A DNA stretch of 5,757 bases from the NCBI GenBank assembly GCA_019241805.1, contig JAFAWL010000002.1:1-5757 (forward strand), in the 5' to 3' direction. Shown piece after piece: positions 1-5,219 of the stretch. Below the pieces are notes generated by a model that was not told the DNA's origin, made no database searches, and saw only the letters and a program-made list of their open reading frames with translations. The position numbers and the translations under genes are program-made. This DNA is from Actinomycetota bacterium. GTDB taxonomy: Bacteria > Actinomycetota > Actinomycetes > Mycobacteriales > Jatrophihabitantaceae. The number at the start of each line of letters is the position of its first letter. Position 1 is the stretch's first letter.

Positions 1-277
1 CGCTTTCCAGTACGTCACCCGTGACGGCGCGCACAACCCGAAGGCCGGCGCGGGCATCGGCGAGCAGCAGCTTGGCCACGTCGGCACCGAAGGCATCGCT
101 CACCTGGACCTGCGCGTCCGTGGCCAACGCGATTATCGAGCTGGGGATCCCGGAGTCGGCGTACACGCTCTGGGCCGAACGCAGCGCCTCGCGCGCGGCC
201 AGCACGAGCAGTTCCGGGTCGCCCGGACCTGCTCCGACGAACGTGATTCGGCCGACCTGCTTGCGTGCCCGGGTCAT
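1..277 (-). CDS. hemD: Uroporphyrinogen-III C-methyltransferase / uroporphyrinogen-III synthase (HemD-type fusion), N-terminal part
   Basis: Only the first 92 codons are in the window; the gene continues past base 1. The protein begins MTRARKQVGRITFVGAGPGD, and GAGPGDPELL (residues 15-24) is the first signature of the SAM-dependent tetrapyrrole methyltransferase (CobA/CysG) family. Actinomycetes usually carry this domain fused to uroporphyrinogen-III synthase (HemD) directly after hemC. HemD closes hydroxymethylbilane into uroporphyrinogen III; the methyltransferase domain would lead towards sirohaem and cobalamin. The next family motif, normally a GDP stretch, reads VTGDVLES at residues 85-92, so the methyltransferase half may be degenerate, as I recall for the mycobacterial homologue. 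The start ATG overlaps the hemC stop in an ATGA, with a purine-rich GGGGGG stretch just upstream. The fusion and the HemD half are inferred from context; they lie outside the window. Confidence 0.88.
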   Translation of the reverse strand, partial: MTRARKQVGRITFVGAGPGDPELLVLAAREALRSAQSVYADSGIPSSIIALATDAQVQVSDAFGADVAKLLLADARAGLRVVRAVTGDVLES

Positions 278-1197
278 ATCGAGCCCCCCATCATGGTGGT
301 TGCACCGGCGGCGATCAGCTCGGCGGCCAACCGCCGGCCGACGCCCTCGGCGTCGTGAACAGGACCGGTGCCTGAGAGTCGAACGGCGTCGCTGCCGTCT
401 ATCGCGGTGACCGAGCCTCGTAGGAACACGTCCAGTTCCCCGTCGTCGCCCTCGACCAGTTCGGCCTGGGCACCGACCGGAGCGGAGCAGCCGGCCTCGA
501 GCGCGGCGAGCAACGACCGTTCGGCGGCCACGGTCGCGCGCGAGCCGGCGTCATCAAGCCCGGACACGGCGGCCAGCGCCGCCTCGTCGCCGGCCCGGCA
601 TTCGATGGCGAGCGCGCCCTGTGCCGGTGCCGGCAGCACCTGAATCGGATCCAGGATCTCGGTGGCCTGGTTCGCCCGCCCCAGCCGGCGCAAGCCGGCC
701 AACGCCAACACCACCGCGTCGAGTTCTCCCGCGCCGACCTTGCCCAACCGGGTGTCGACGTTGCCACGGACGGGCACGACCTCCAGGCCCAACCCGAGCG
801 CCCGCAGCTGCGCCGCGCGGCGGGGTGAGCCGGTACCGACGCGAGCGCCGGGCGGCAGCTCGCCGAGGCTCAGACCGTCCCGGGCGACGAGCGCATCCCG
901 GGGGTCCTCGCGCCGGGGCACCGCGGCCAGCACGATGCCCTGCGCCGGTGCGGTCGGCAGATCCTTGTAGGAGTGCACCGCGACGTCGATCTCGCCCGCG
1001 AGCAGGGCATCACGCAGCGCGCTGGTGAACACCCCGGTGCCGCCGAGCTGGTCGACGGCGGCGGCCGAACGATCGCCGAGCGTCACCACCGGCACGATCT
1101 CGGTCGCAACACCGAGTGCCTCGATGACGTGGCCGGTTTGAGCTCGCGCCAGGGCGCTGACCCGGGTGCCGACGCGCAACGTGTGCGTGGAGGTCAT
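274..1197 (-). CDS. hemC: Porphobilinogen deaminase (hydroxymethylbilane synthase)
   Basis: A full-length 307-residue enzyme, the usual size for the family. It joins four porphobilinogen molecules into hydroxymethylbilane in the cytoplasm. Family landmarks are in order: RVSALARAQ (residues 12-20), GTGVFT (53-58), HSYKDLP (75-81) with the catalytic aspartate at 79, GTGSPRR (121-127) and RGNVDTRL (144-151), whose arginines bind substrate carboxylates, APAQGA near 190-195, and EAGCSAPVG (234-242), where Cys237 should carry the dipyrromethane cofactor. No key residue is missing. The start ATG lies inside the hemA stop (ATGA) and is preceded by GAGGG six bases upstream (bases 1204-1208), which supports this start. 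Its own stop overlaps the hemD start the same way, so the gene is the third of a translationally coupled operon. Confidence 0.97.
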   Translation of the reverse strand: MTSTHTLRVGTRVSALARAQTGHVIEALGVATEIVPVVTLGDRSAAAVDQLGGTGVFTSALRDALLAGEIDVAVHSYKDLPTAPAQGIVLAAVPRREDPRDALVARDGLSLGELPPGARVGTGSPRRAAQLRALGLGLEVVPVRGNVDTRLGKVGAGELDAVVLALAGLRRLGRANQATEILDPIQVLPAPAQGALAIECRAGDEAALAAVSGLDDAGSRATVAAERSLLAALEAGCSAPVGAQAELVEGDDGELDVFLRGSVTAIDGSDAVRLSGTGPVHDAEGVGRRLAAELIAAGATTMMGGSI

Positions 1198-2498
1198 GAC
1201 GTGCCCTCGCGCGCCGATCGCGGCATTGCCACCGATTCGGCGGCCGCCGGGTCGAGGTCGAAAAGCTCCTGCAGCGCCTGTGCGTATGAATCGCCGCCGG
1301 GGCGAGCCGCGAGCTCCTTGACCCGGACCGTCGGCGCGTGGAGCACTTTCTCGACCGCGCGGCGAACCGCGCCGGCCACCTCGGTCCGCACGGCGGCCTC
1401 GAGCCCAGGCAGACGCGCGTCGAGGCGGGCCAACTCGGCGTCGATGACCTGGTTGGCGCGGGCCCGCAACGCGGTCACGGTCGGCGCGACCGCGAGCCGT
1501 TGCTGGGCGGCGAGGTAGTCGGCGACCTCCTCGGCGACGATCCGGGTCGCGGCTTCGATTTCCGCGTCGCTGACCACGGCTCCCTCGGCCCGGAGCAATT
1601 CGAGATCGACGTAGGTGACGTCGGCCAGCGCGCCGACCGAGGGATCGACGTCGTGCGGCACGGCGATGTCCAGGATGACGAGCGGGCGGCCCGAGCGCGG
1701 CCGGACCGCCTCGGCCTCGACGACCACCCCCGTGGCACCAGTCGAGCTGATCACGAGGTCGGCTTCCGCGATCTCATCGGCCAGGTGGTCCATTGCTGCA
1801 AAGCGGCCCTGCAGCGTTACTGCAAGACGCTGACCACGTTCGGGCGACCGGTTAACGACCACGATGTCGGCCACGCCGCGACGCCGCAGCTGGGCGCCGG
1901 CGAGCGCCCCCATCGATCCGGCCCCGACGATTACCGCGCGCCGGGCATCGGGCCCGCTCGAGCGCGCGAGCACCCGATCGGCGTGATCGAGCGCGACGGA
2001 CACGATCGAGGCACCGGCCCGGTCGATGCCGGTGTCGGTGTGCACGCGCTTGCCGACGCGTAGCGCCGTCTGGGCCAGCTCGTGCAGGACACTGCCGACC
2101 GAGCCCGTCTGCGTGCTCAGCGTGTAGGCGGTCCGGACCTGGCCCAGGATCTGGGACTCCCCGACCACCATCGAGTCCAGTCCGGCCGCCACCGAGAGCA
2201 CGTGCTCGGCCGCGGCCTCGGCGAAATTCACGTACAGGTACTCGCCGAGCACGGAGACGGCGAGGCCCGAGCGGCGCGACAGGACGCCGGTGATGTCGGC
2301 GACGGCGGGGTGGAACCGGGCGACGTCGGCGTAGATCTCCACCCGGTTGCAGGTCGAGACGACGATGACCTCGCTGATCGATTCCGACCGGCACAACTCG
2401 TCGGCGACCTTGGCCAGCTCCGCCTCGGGCACACTGACCTGCTCCAGCGCCCAGATGGGTGCCGTGCGGTGGCTCAACCCCACGACCAACAGGCTCAT
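1194..2498 (-). CDS. hemA: Glutamyl-tRNA reductase
   Basis: A 434-residue NADPH-dependent enzyme that reduces glutamyl-tRNA(Glu) to glutamate-1-semialdehyde, the committed step of the C5 route to tetrapyrroles. Visible landmarks: GLSHRTAP (residues 7-14), STCNRVE (48-54) with the catalytic Cys50, VGESQILGQV (112-121), the NADPH-binding GAGSMG (192-197) followed by VNRSPERG, SSTGA (251-255), and a helical C-terminal dimerisation domain from about 320. The reading frame is open back to base 2777, but the conserved N-terminus starts MSLLVVGLSHRTAP, so the ATG at 2496-2498 is the right start. That ATG overlaps the rex stop as ATGA, with GGTGG a few bases upstream as a weak ribosome site. The 93 extra upstream residues are an arginine-rich shadow of rex. 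The gene ends in another ATGA overlap with hemC. Confidence 0.97.
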   Translation of the reverse strand: MSLLVVGLSHRTAPIWALEQVSVPEAELAKVADELCRSESISEVIVVSTCNRVEIYADVARFHPAVADITGVLSRRSGLAVSVLGEYLYVNFAEAAAEHVLSVAAGLDSMVVGESQILGQVRTAYTLSTQTGSVGSVLHELAQTALRVGKRVHTDTGIDRAGASIVSVALDHADRVLARSSGPDARRAVIVGAGSMGALAGAQLRRRGVADIVVVNRSPERGQRLAVTLQGRFAAMDHLADEIAEADLVISSTGATGVVVEAEAVRPRSGRPLVILDIAVPHDVDPSVGALADVTYVDLELLRAEGAVVSDAEIEAATRIVAEEVADYLAAQQRLAVAPTVTALRARANQVIDAELARLDARLPGLEAAVRTEVAGAVRRAVEKVLHAPTVRVKELAARPGGDSYAQALQELFDLDPAAAESVAMPRSAREGTS

Positions 2499-3205
2499 CG
2501 CGCCACCGGCCGGGGCATCGCGTGTTTGCGGCTCTCGTGGAAGGAGAGGATCTGCAGCTCCGCAGCCAAGTCCACCTTGCGCACGTCCACGTGCGGCGGC
2601 ACCGAGAGCACGACCGGGGCGAAGTTCAGGATGCTGGTGATCCCGGCGGCGACGAGCTGATCGCAGACGTCCTGGGCCACCGCCGCCGGCGTGGCCAGCA
2701 CGGCGATGGTGATGCCCTCCTCGTGCACGACGTCGGCGAGGGCGGCGATGTCGCGCACCACCAGTCCACGGATACACGTACCGACGCGCGCCGGATCGGC
2801 ATCCAGCAGCGCCGCGATGTGGAAGCCCCGGGAGCCGAAACCGGCGTACCCGGCCAGCGCCTGGCCCAGGTTGCCGACGCCGACCAGGACGACCGAGCGG
2901 TGGACCGTCAGCCCGAGGGCTCGCGCGATCTGGCCGGTCAGCGTGTCGACGTCGTACCCGACTCCACGGATCCCGTAGGAGCCGAGGAAAGACAGGTCCT
3001 TACGCAACATCGCCGAGTTGACGCCGGCCGCGGTCGCCAGCTCGTCAGAGGAGACCGTCGTGGTTCCGTTCTCTCCGAAGGACCCCAGGACGCGGAAGTA
3101 GGTTGCCAACCGGGCCACGGTCGCTTCGGGCACGTAACGGTTGGCCGCGGCGTGGGCGCCGTCCGACGCGCCGGATCCACCGGTCGGACCACCGTTGACG
3201 GACAT
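2495..3205 (-). CDS. rex: Redox-sensing transcriptional repressor Rex
   Basis: A 236-residue homodimeric repressor that binds its operator when NADH is low and lets go when NADH rises. After a glycine/serine-rich N-terminal tail (residues 1-22) comes the winged-helix domain, from PEATVARLATYFRVL (26-40) through VNSAMLRKDLSFLGSYGIRG (62-81), the latter containing the recognition helix. A Rossmann NAD(H)-binding domain follows, with VGVGNLGQAL (108-117; GxGxxG), DADP (135-138), VLATPAAVAQDV (169-180), the domain-swapped FAPVVLSVP (195-203) and a C-terminal dimer helix. The ATG start has GAGGAG only three bases upstream (3209-3214), a short spacing. It is the first gene of the rex-hemA-hemC-hemD operon, and a matching Rex operator lies about 90 bases upstream, so autoregulation is expected. 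Confidence 0.97.
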   Translation of the reverse strand: MSVNGGPTGGSGASDGAHAAANRYVPEATVARLATYFRVLGSFGENGTTTVSSDELATAAGVNSAMLRKDLSFLGSYGIRGVGYDVDTLTGQIARALGLTVHRSVVLVGVGNLGQALAGYAGFGSRGFHIAALLDADPARVGTCIRGLVVRDIAALADVVHEEGITIAVLATPAAVAQDVCDQLVAAGITSILNFAPVVLSVPPHVDVRKVDLAAELQILSFHESRKHAMPRPVAR

Positions 3206-3270
3206 CTGCTCCTCGGGCGTACCGGCGCCACGCCGCCGCCTGTTAGGCGGCCGGGCCGGTGTGGTAAAGG

Positions 3271-3294
3271 GCGTGAGCGCCAGCGACGCTACGC
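3271..3294. repeat. Imperfect inverted repeat in the rex leader/promoter
   Basis: GCGT-g-AGCG at 3271-3279 pairs with CGCTACGC at 3287-3294 across a seven-base loop, with one bulged G. It covers the proposed -10 element and the expected transcription start of rex. It could be a second regulatory site or leader hairpin, but short GC-rich inverted repeats are common by chance in such DNA, so I give it little weight. Confidence 0.3.
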
Positions 3295-3315
3295 CGCTTG
3301 TGAAGCGTTTCCCAA
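3286..3315 (-). promoter_or_regulatory. Putative promoter of the rex-hem operon
   Basis: On the minus strand TTGGGA (3310-3315) could serve as -35 and TAGCGT (3286-3291) as -10 for the vegetative sigma factor, with an 18-base spacer; the -10 fits the loose actinomycete pattern TAnnnT. Transcription would start near 3279, giving a leader of about 74 bases before the rex ATG. The -35 and part of the spacer lie inside the Rex operator, the geometry expected for repression. A weaker alternative nearer the gene is TTTACC, 17 bases, TAACAG (about 3239-3267), whose -10 lacks the final T. Confidence 0.5.
3298..3315. promoter_or_regulatory. Rex operator (ROP site) upstream of rex
   Basis: The 18 bases TTGTGAA-GCGT-TTCCCAA form an inverted repeat with a four-base spacer. 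The known Rex site in Gram-positive bacteria is TTGTGAA-N4-TTCACAA; the left half matches exactly and the right half has one mismatch (C for A at its fourth base). Its position over the likely promoter of rex matches the autoregulated rex-hem operon described in Streptomyces coelicolor. That Rex binds here is inferred from the match. Confidence 0.85.
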
Positions 3316-3336
3316 ATCGTCTCGGGCTGTGCTAAT

Positions 3337-3373
3337 GCGCGCCCCCCGGCATCCGCGCAGCGGTGCGGCGCGC
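3337..3373 (-). terminator. Strong hairpin after the glutaredoxin-like gene, probable terminator
   Basis: Outer arms GCGCGCC (3337-3343) and GGCGCGC (3367-3373) pair perfectly. Inside them GCA-t-CCGC (3349-3356) pairs with GCGGTGC (3360-3366) around a GCA loop, leaving CCCCG bulged on one side. That makes 14 base pairs, nearly all G-C. It begins four bases beyond the stop of the glutaredoxin-like gene and ends some 20 bases before the rex -35, so it would separate the two transcripts. No run of U follows, which is common for actinomycete terminators but lowers confidence. Confidence 0.6.
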
Positions 3374-3377
3374 CCCC

Positions 3378-3626
3378 TCAGCGATCGAGCGCCACTCGCA
3401 GCCGGGCCGGCTCGACCCGCCAGTAACCGTGCTCGCGGCCGTCGATGAGGATGACCGGCACCTGCTCTCCGTACTGCAGGCGCAGGGCGTCGTCGCCGTC
3501 GACGTCGAGTTCCTCGTAGCCGAAGCCGAGCTCGCGGGCCAGCGCCCGCAGCTGGCGCTCCGCTTCCTCGCAGAGATGGCAGCCCACGCGGGTCACCAAC
3601 GTCACTCGATGGTCAGGCACCGGCAT
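3378..3626 (-). CDS. Glutaredoxin-family / thioredoxin-fold small protein
   Basis: An 82-residue cytoplasmic thioredoxin-fold protein. It starts with a beta strand (RVTLVTR, residues 7-13) leading into GCHLCEEA (15-22), a CxxC redox motif with Cys16 and Cys19, and carries the family cis-proline in QVPVI (Pro57). It is short, like the glutaredoxin-family proteins often found beside rex and hemA in actinomycetes, including mycobacteria. The substrate is unknown; thiol-disulfide exchange is the family role. The ATG at 3624-3626 gives a normal N-terminus, but a GTG two codons later is equally possible and no clear ribosome site is visible. The start lies inside the tail of the broken ligase remnant, so the two are probably co-transcribed or the ligase decay has altered its upstream control. 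A hairpin follows the stop. Confidence 0.85.
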   Translation of the reverse strand: MPVPDHRVTLVTRVGCHLCEEAERQLRALARELGFGYEELDVDGDDALRLQYGEQVPVILIDGREHGYWRVEPARLRVALDR

Positions 3627-4095
3627 CGAACAACCGCCATTTCATGATCCGGCCGTTCGGTCGCTGTCCCGGCCGGTTCGTCGGCATGCGCGGTGGCGGC
3701 CCGGAGGGAAGGATCGATCACCGGAACGTCCAACCGGGCCACGCGCGCCGACGCGATCAGCGCCGAGACGCCCGCGTCGCTGACGATGTAGCCCATCTCG
3801 TCGGGCGAGTAGACCGGATTGATCGGTACGGCGACCAGCCCCGCCCGGGCCAGGGCGACGTAGGCCACGACGAAGTTCAGGCCGGTCGGCAGCATCAGGC
3901 CCCCCGGTCGCCCGGCGCCAATGATCGTTCGGCCAGACCGGTCGTGACCAGGCGGGTCGTGAGTAGGTAGCGGGCGGCGGATACGACCGCCGCCCGAAGA
4001 GTCGCGTAGTCGACCCGACGATCACCGTCGACGATTGCTACCGCGGCAGGCGGCGCGGCGTCGAGCAGCTCGTCGATCCGACCGGGAGTCGCCAC
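3602..4095 (-). pseudogene. Broken remnant of an AMP-forming acyl-CoA synthetase/ligase (N-terminal part only)
   Basis: Two overlapping minus-strand frames together read as the N-terminus of an ANL-superfamily AMP-dependent synthetase. Bases 4095 to about 3900 (GTG start) give RIDELLDAAPPAAVAIVDGD, then a YATLRAAV stretch and LAPGDR. The other frame, from about 3900 on, gives GGLMLPTGLNFVVAYVALAR, then GLVAVPINPVYSPDEMGYIV and SDAGVSALIAS. The join falls in a C6 run at 3900-3905: one extra G on the sense strand would give GDRGGLMLPTG and restore a continuous protein. The second frame then breaks off after RPDHEMAVV, just where family members read on into the phosphate-binding TSGTTG motif, and ends in unrelated residues at 3602. 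About 160 of some 500 residues remain, without any catalytic motif, so it cannot be an active ligase. The frameshift could be a sequencing error; the truncation could not. Confidence 0.8.
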
Positions 4096-4147
4096 GCCGC
4101 CAGCGTAGGCGGATGCATGGCACCCCCTGTCCGATGGGTAACTTTTG

Positions 4148-4162
4148 GATCACGGTGTGATC
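4148..4162. promoter_or_regulatory. Perfect inverted repeat GATCAC-GGT-GTGATC
   Basis: Six-base arms around a three-base spacer, 73 bases before the bldN start. The size and symmetry suit a dimeric regulator. Its right arm also begins a GTGA-N9-TCACC arrangement (4157-4174) that resembles the AGTGA-Nm-TCACC consensus recalled for BldD, the repressor of bldN in Streptomyces. No regulator can be assigned from the sequence alone. Confidence 0.4.
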
Positions 4163-4185
4163 TGGGTCCTCACCTGCCGGTAACA

Positions 4186-4198
4186 ACGGTCATACCGT
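4186..4198. promoter_or_regulatory. Perfect inverted repeat ACGGT-CAT-ACCGT over the likely -10
   Basis: Five-base arms with a three-base spacer, overlapping the candidate -10 TACCGT and ending 36 bases before the bldN start codon. It could be an operator that blocks initiation, or chance symmetry. Confidence 0.3.
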
Positions 4199-4234
4199 GA
4201 GTAGCGGCGGGGGCCCCGGCGAGAGGTCGACACG

Positions 4235-5080
4235 ATGGACGAGAGGGCCCCGCTGTCCACGGGACCCGCCCGCGCCGATCTGGCTGACCTGTTCCAGCTG
4301 CTTCGCGCAGGGCTACGGCCCGCCTACCCGGCGCTGGCCGCCGGGCCCTGTCTGGCCACCCCGCGTAGCCCGATGTGGCAGCGGTCCTCCGACGCTCGGC
4401 TGCGGCCGGACGCGAGCGTTCCTGCCGAGCGCGGCGAGGCCGTAGAGAGCCGAGAGACCGACGAGACAGACGAGACCGACGAGACCGACGGGGCCGGTGA
4501 CTCGGGTGGACCCGCCGATCCGGACGATCCGTCCCATCGCGAGGTCTGGGAGCTGGTCAACGCTGCCCAGGGCGGCGACGCCGAGGCATTCGGGCAGCTT
4601 TACGACCGCTACGTCGACACCGTCTACAAGTTCATCTTCTATCGGGTGAACGACCGGGCATTGGCCGAGGACTTCACCAGCGAGACGTTTCTCCGCGCGC
4701 TACGGCGCATCAAGACGATCAGCTATCAGGGCCGCGACATCGGGGCCTGGTTCGTGACCATCGCCCGAAACATCGTCTTCGATCACACGAAGTCCGCCCG
4801 CCACCGTCGGGAGACCAGTACCGGCGAGACGCTCGAGGGTGACCAGAGCACACCCGGCCCGGAGACGGCGGTCGTCGACGCCGACACCACGGCGCACCTC
4901 ATGGCCGCGGTGCGGCAACTCAACGACGAGCAACGCGAATGCATCACGTTGCGCTTCATCCGTGGCCTTTCCGTAAGCGAGACGGCCGCGGCGATGGGCA
5001 AGAACGACGGATCGATCAAGGCTCTGCAACACCGGGCCGTGAAGAAGCTGGCAGCGATCGTCGGAGACACGTTGCTATGA
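4235..5080 (+). CDS. bldN: BldN-type ECF RNA polymerase sigma factor with N-terminal extension
   Basis: A 281-residue ECF sigma factor, longer than the usual ~190 because of an N-terminal extension of about 100 residues. Sigma-2 covers roughly 106-188: AFGQLYDRYVDTVYKFIFYR, then AEDFTSETFLRALRRI (core binding and -10 recognition) and GAWFVTIARNIVFDHTKSAR. Sigma-4 covers about 222-277: LNDEQRECITLRFIRGLSVS, then ETAAAMGKNDGSIKALQHRAVK, the helix-turn-helix for the -35. These regions closely resemble Streptomyces BldN, which is made as a pro-protein whose N-terminal extension is removed. Here the extension contains LRPAYPALAAGPC (27-39), similar to the BldN pre-region as I remember it, and a low-complexity acidic stretch with four ETD repeats (74-85). 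The ATG has GAGAGG eight bases upstream. The RsbN-like gene follows, supporting the BldN assignment. Processing here is inferred. Confidence 0.9.
   Translation: MDERAPLSTGPARADLADLFQLLRAGLRPAYPALAAGPCLATPRSPMWQRSSDARLRPDASVPAERGEAVESRETDETDETDETDGAGDSGGPADPDDPSHREVWELVNAAQGGDAEAFGQLYDRYVDTVYKFIFYRVNDRALAEDFTSETFLRALRRIKTISYQGRDIGAWFVTIARNIVFDHTKSARHRRETSTGETLEGDQSTPGPETAVVDADTTAHLMAAVRQLNDEQRECITLRFIRGLSVSETAAAMGKNDGSIKALQHRAVKKLAAIVGDTLL
4454..4489 (+). repeat. Four tandem 9-bp repeats inside bldN
   Basis: GAGACCGAC occurs four times head to tail (4454-4462, 4463-4471, 4472-4480, 4481-4489); the second copy has one change, an A for a C. Each copy encodes Glu-Thr-Asp, in frame, at residues 74-85 of the sigma factor. 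It lies in the variable linker between the pre-region and sigma-2, so gain or loss of copies would keep the frame and alter only linker length. Confidence 0.95.
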
Positions 5081-5214
5081 GTAACCGGCGCTGCGGTGGG
5101 TCGTTGAGCAGGCAACACGTCGTTTCCCGCCGGAGCAGCACGTGCCGCGGGTCGCTGTTCGACGTGGTTCGCGGCCGGGCGGCCAGCGACCTCCACCTGG
5201 TCGAGAGGAGCTGA
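5077..5214 (+). CDS. Possible small coupled ORF between bldN and the anti-sigma gene (doubtful)
   Basis: An ATG overlaps the bldN stop as ATGA and opens a 45-codon frame ending five bases before the next gene's start. The product is arginine- and serine-rich with two cysteines, no membrane segment and no family I recognise. It may be chance: the next frame is open over most of the same stretch. A second possible role is to carry ribosomes across the 139-base gap towards the RsbN-like gene. Confidence 0.2.
   Translation: MSNRRCGGSLSRQHVVSRRSSTCRGSLFDVVRGRAASDLHLVERS
5204..5210 (+). promoter_or_regulatory. Ribosome binding site deciding the start of the RsbN-like gene
   Basis: AGAGGAG ends nine bases before the ATG at 5220. 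It is the strongest ribosome site in the window and favours that ATG over an in-frame GTG at 5142 and an ATG two codons later at 5226. Confidence 0.75.
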
Positions 5215-5219
5215 CCGGC

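Larger units (their letters stand above)
4096..4234. promoter_or_regulatory. Divergent intergenic region upstream of bldN
   Basis: These 139 bases separate the leftward ligase remnant from the rightward sigma-factor gene and must hold the bldN promoter. The best -10 candidate is TACCGT (4193-4198, pattern TAnnnT), but no good -35 stands 16-18 bases before it, suggesting an activator-dependent or alternative-sigma promoter. GGTAAC occurs twice, at 4137-4142 and 4179-4184, exactly 42 bases apart. Two perfect short inverted repeats are listed separately. The bldN ribosome site GAGAGG (4221-4226) lies eight bases before its ATG. Confidence 0.5.

Noticed and set aside
1338..2063. Plus-strand open frame of 241 codons opposite hemA
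   Set aside because: Antisense shadow of hemA, which has all its family motifs on the minus strand; no recognisable domain.
2499..2777. Apparent 93-residue N-terminal extension of glutamyl-tRNA reductase
   Set aside because: The stretch is an arginine- and glycine-rich shadow of rex in another frame; the family N-terminus starts exactly at the ATG at 2498.
3206..3297. Possible riboswitch or attenuator in the rex leader
   Set aside because: Apart from one imperfect 8-pair inverted repeat I see no known riboswitch layout, leader peptide or terminator/antiterminator pair.
2459..3448. Long plus-strand open frame of 329 codons opposite rex and its promoter region
   Set aside because: It lies antisense to a clearly recognised rex gene, is rich in Arg, Asp and Gly as expected from an antisense frame of GC-rich DNA, and matches no family I know.
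3613..3645. Short frame MKWRLFDAGA ending inside the glutaredoxin-like gene
   Set aside because: Ten codons only, no support beyond an ATG; probably chance next to the ligase break.
4313..4560. Minus-strand valine/serine repeat frames opposite the ETD repeats
   Set aside because: They are simply the reverse strand of the 9-bp repeats in bldN and have no independent coding evidence.
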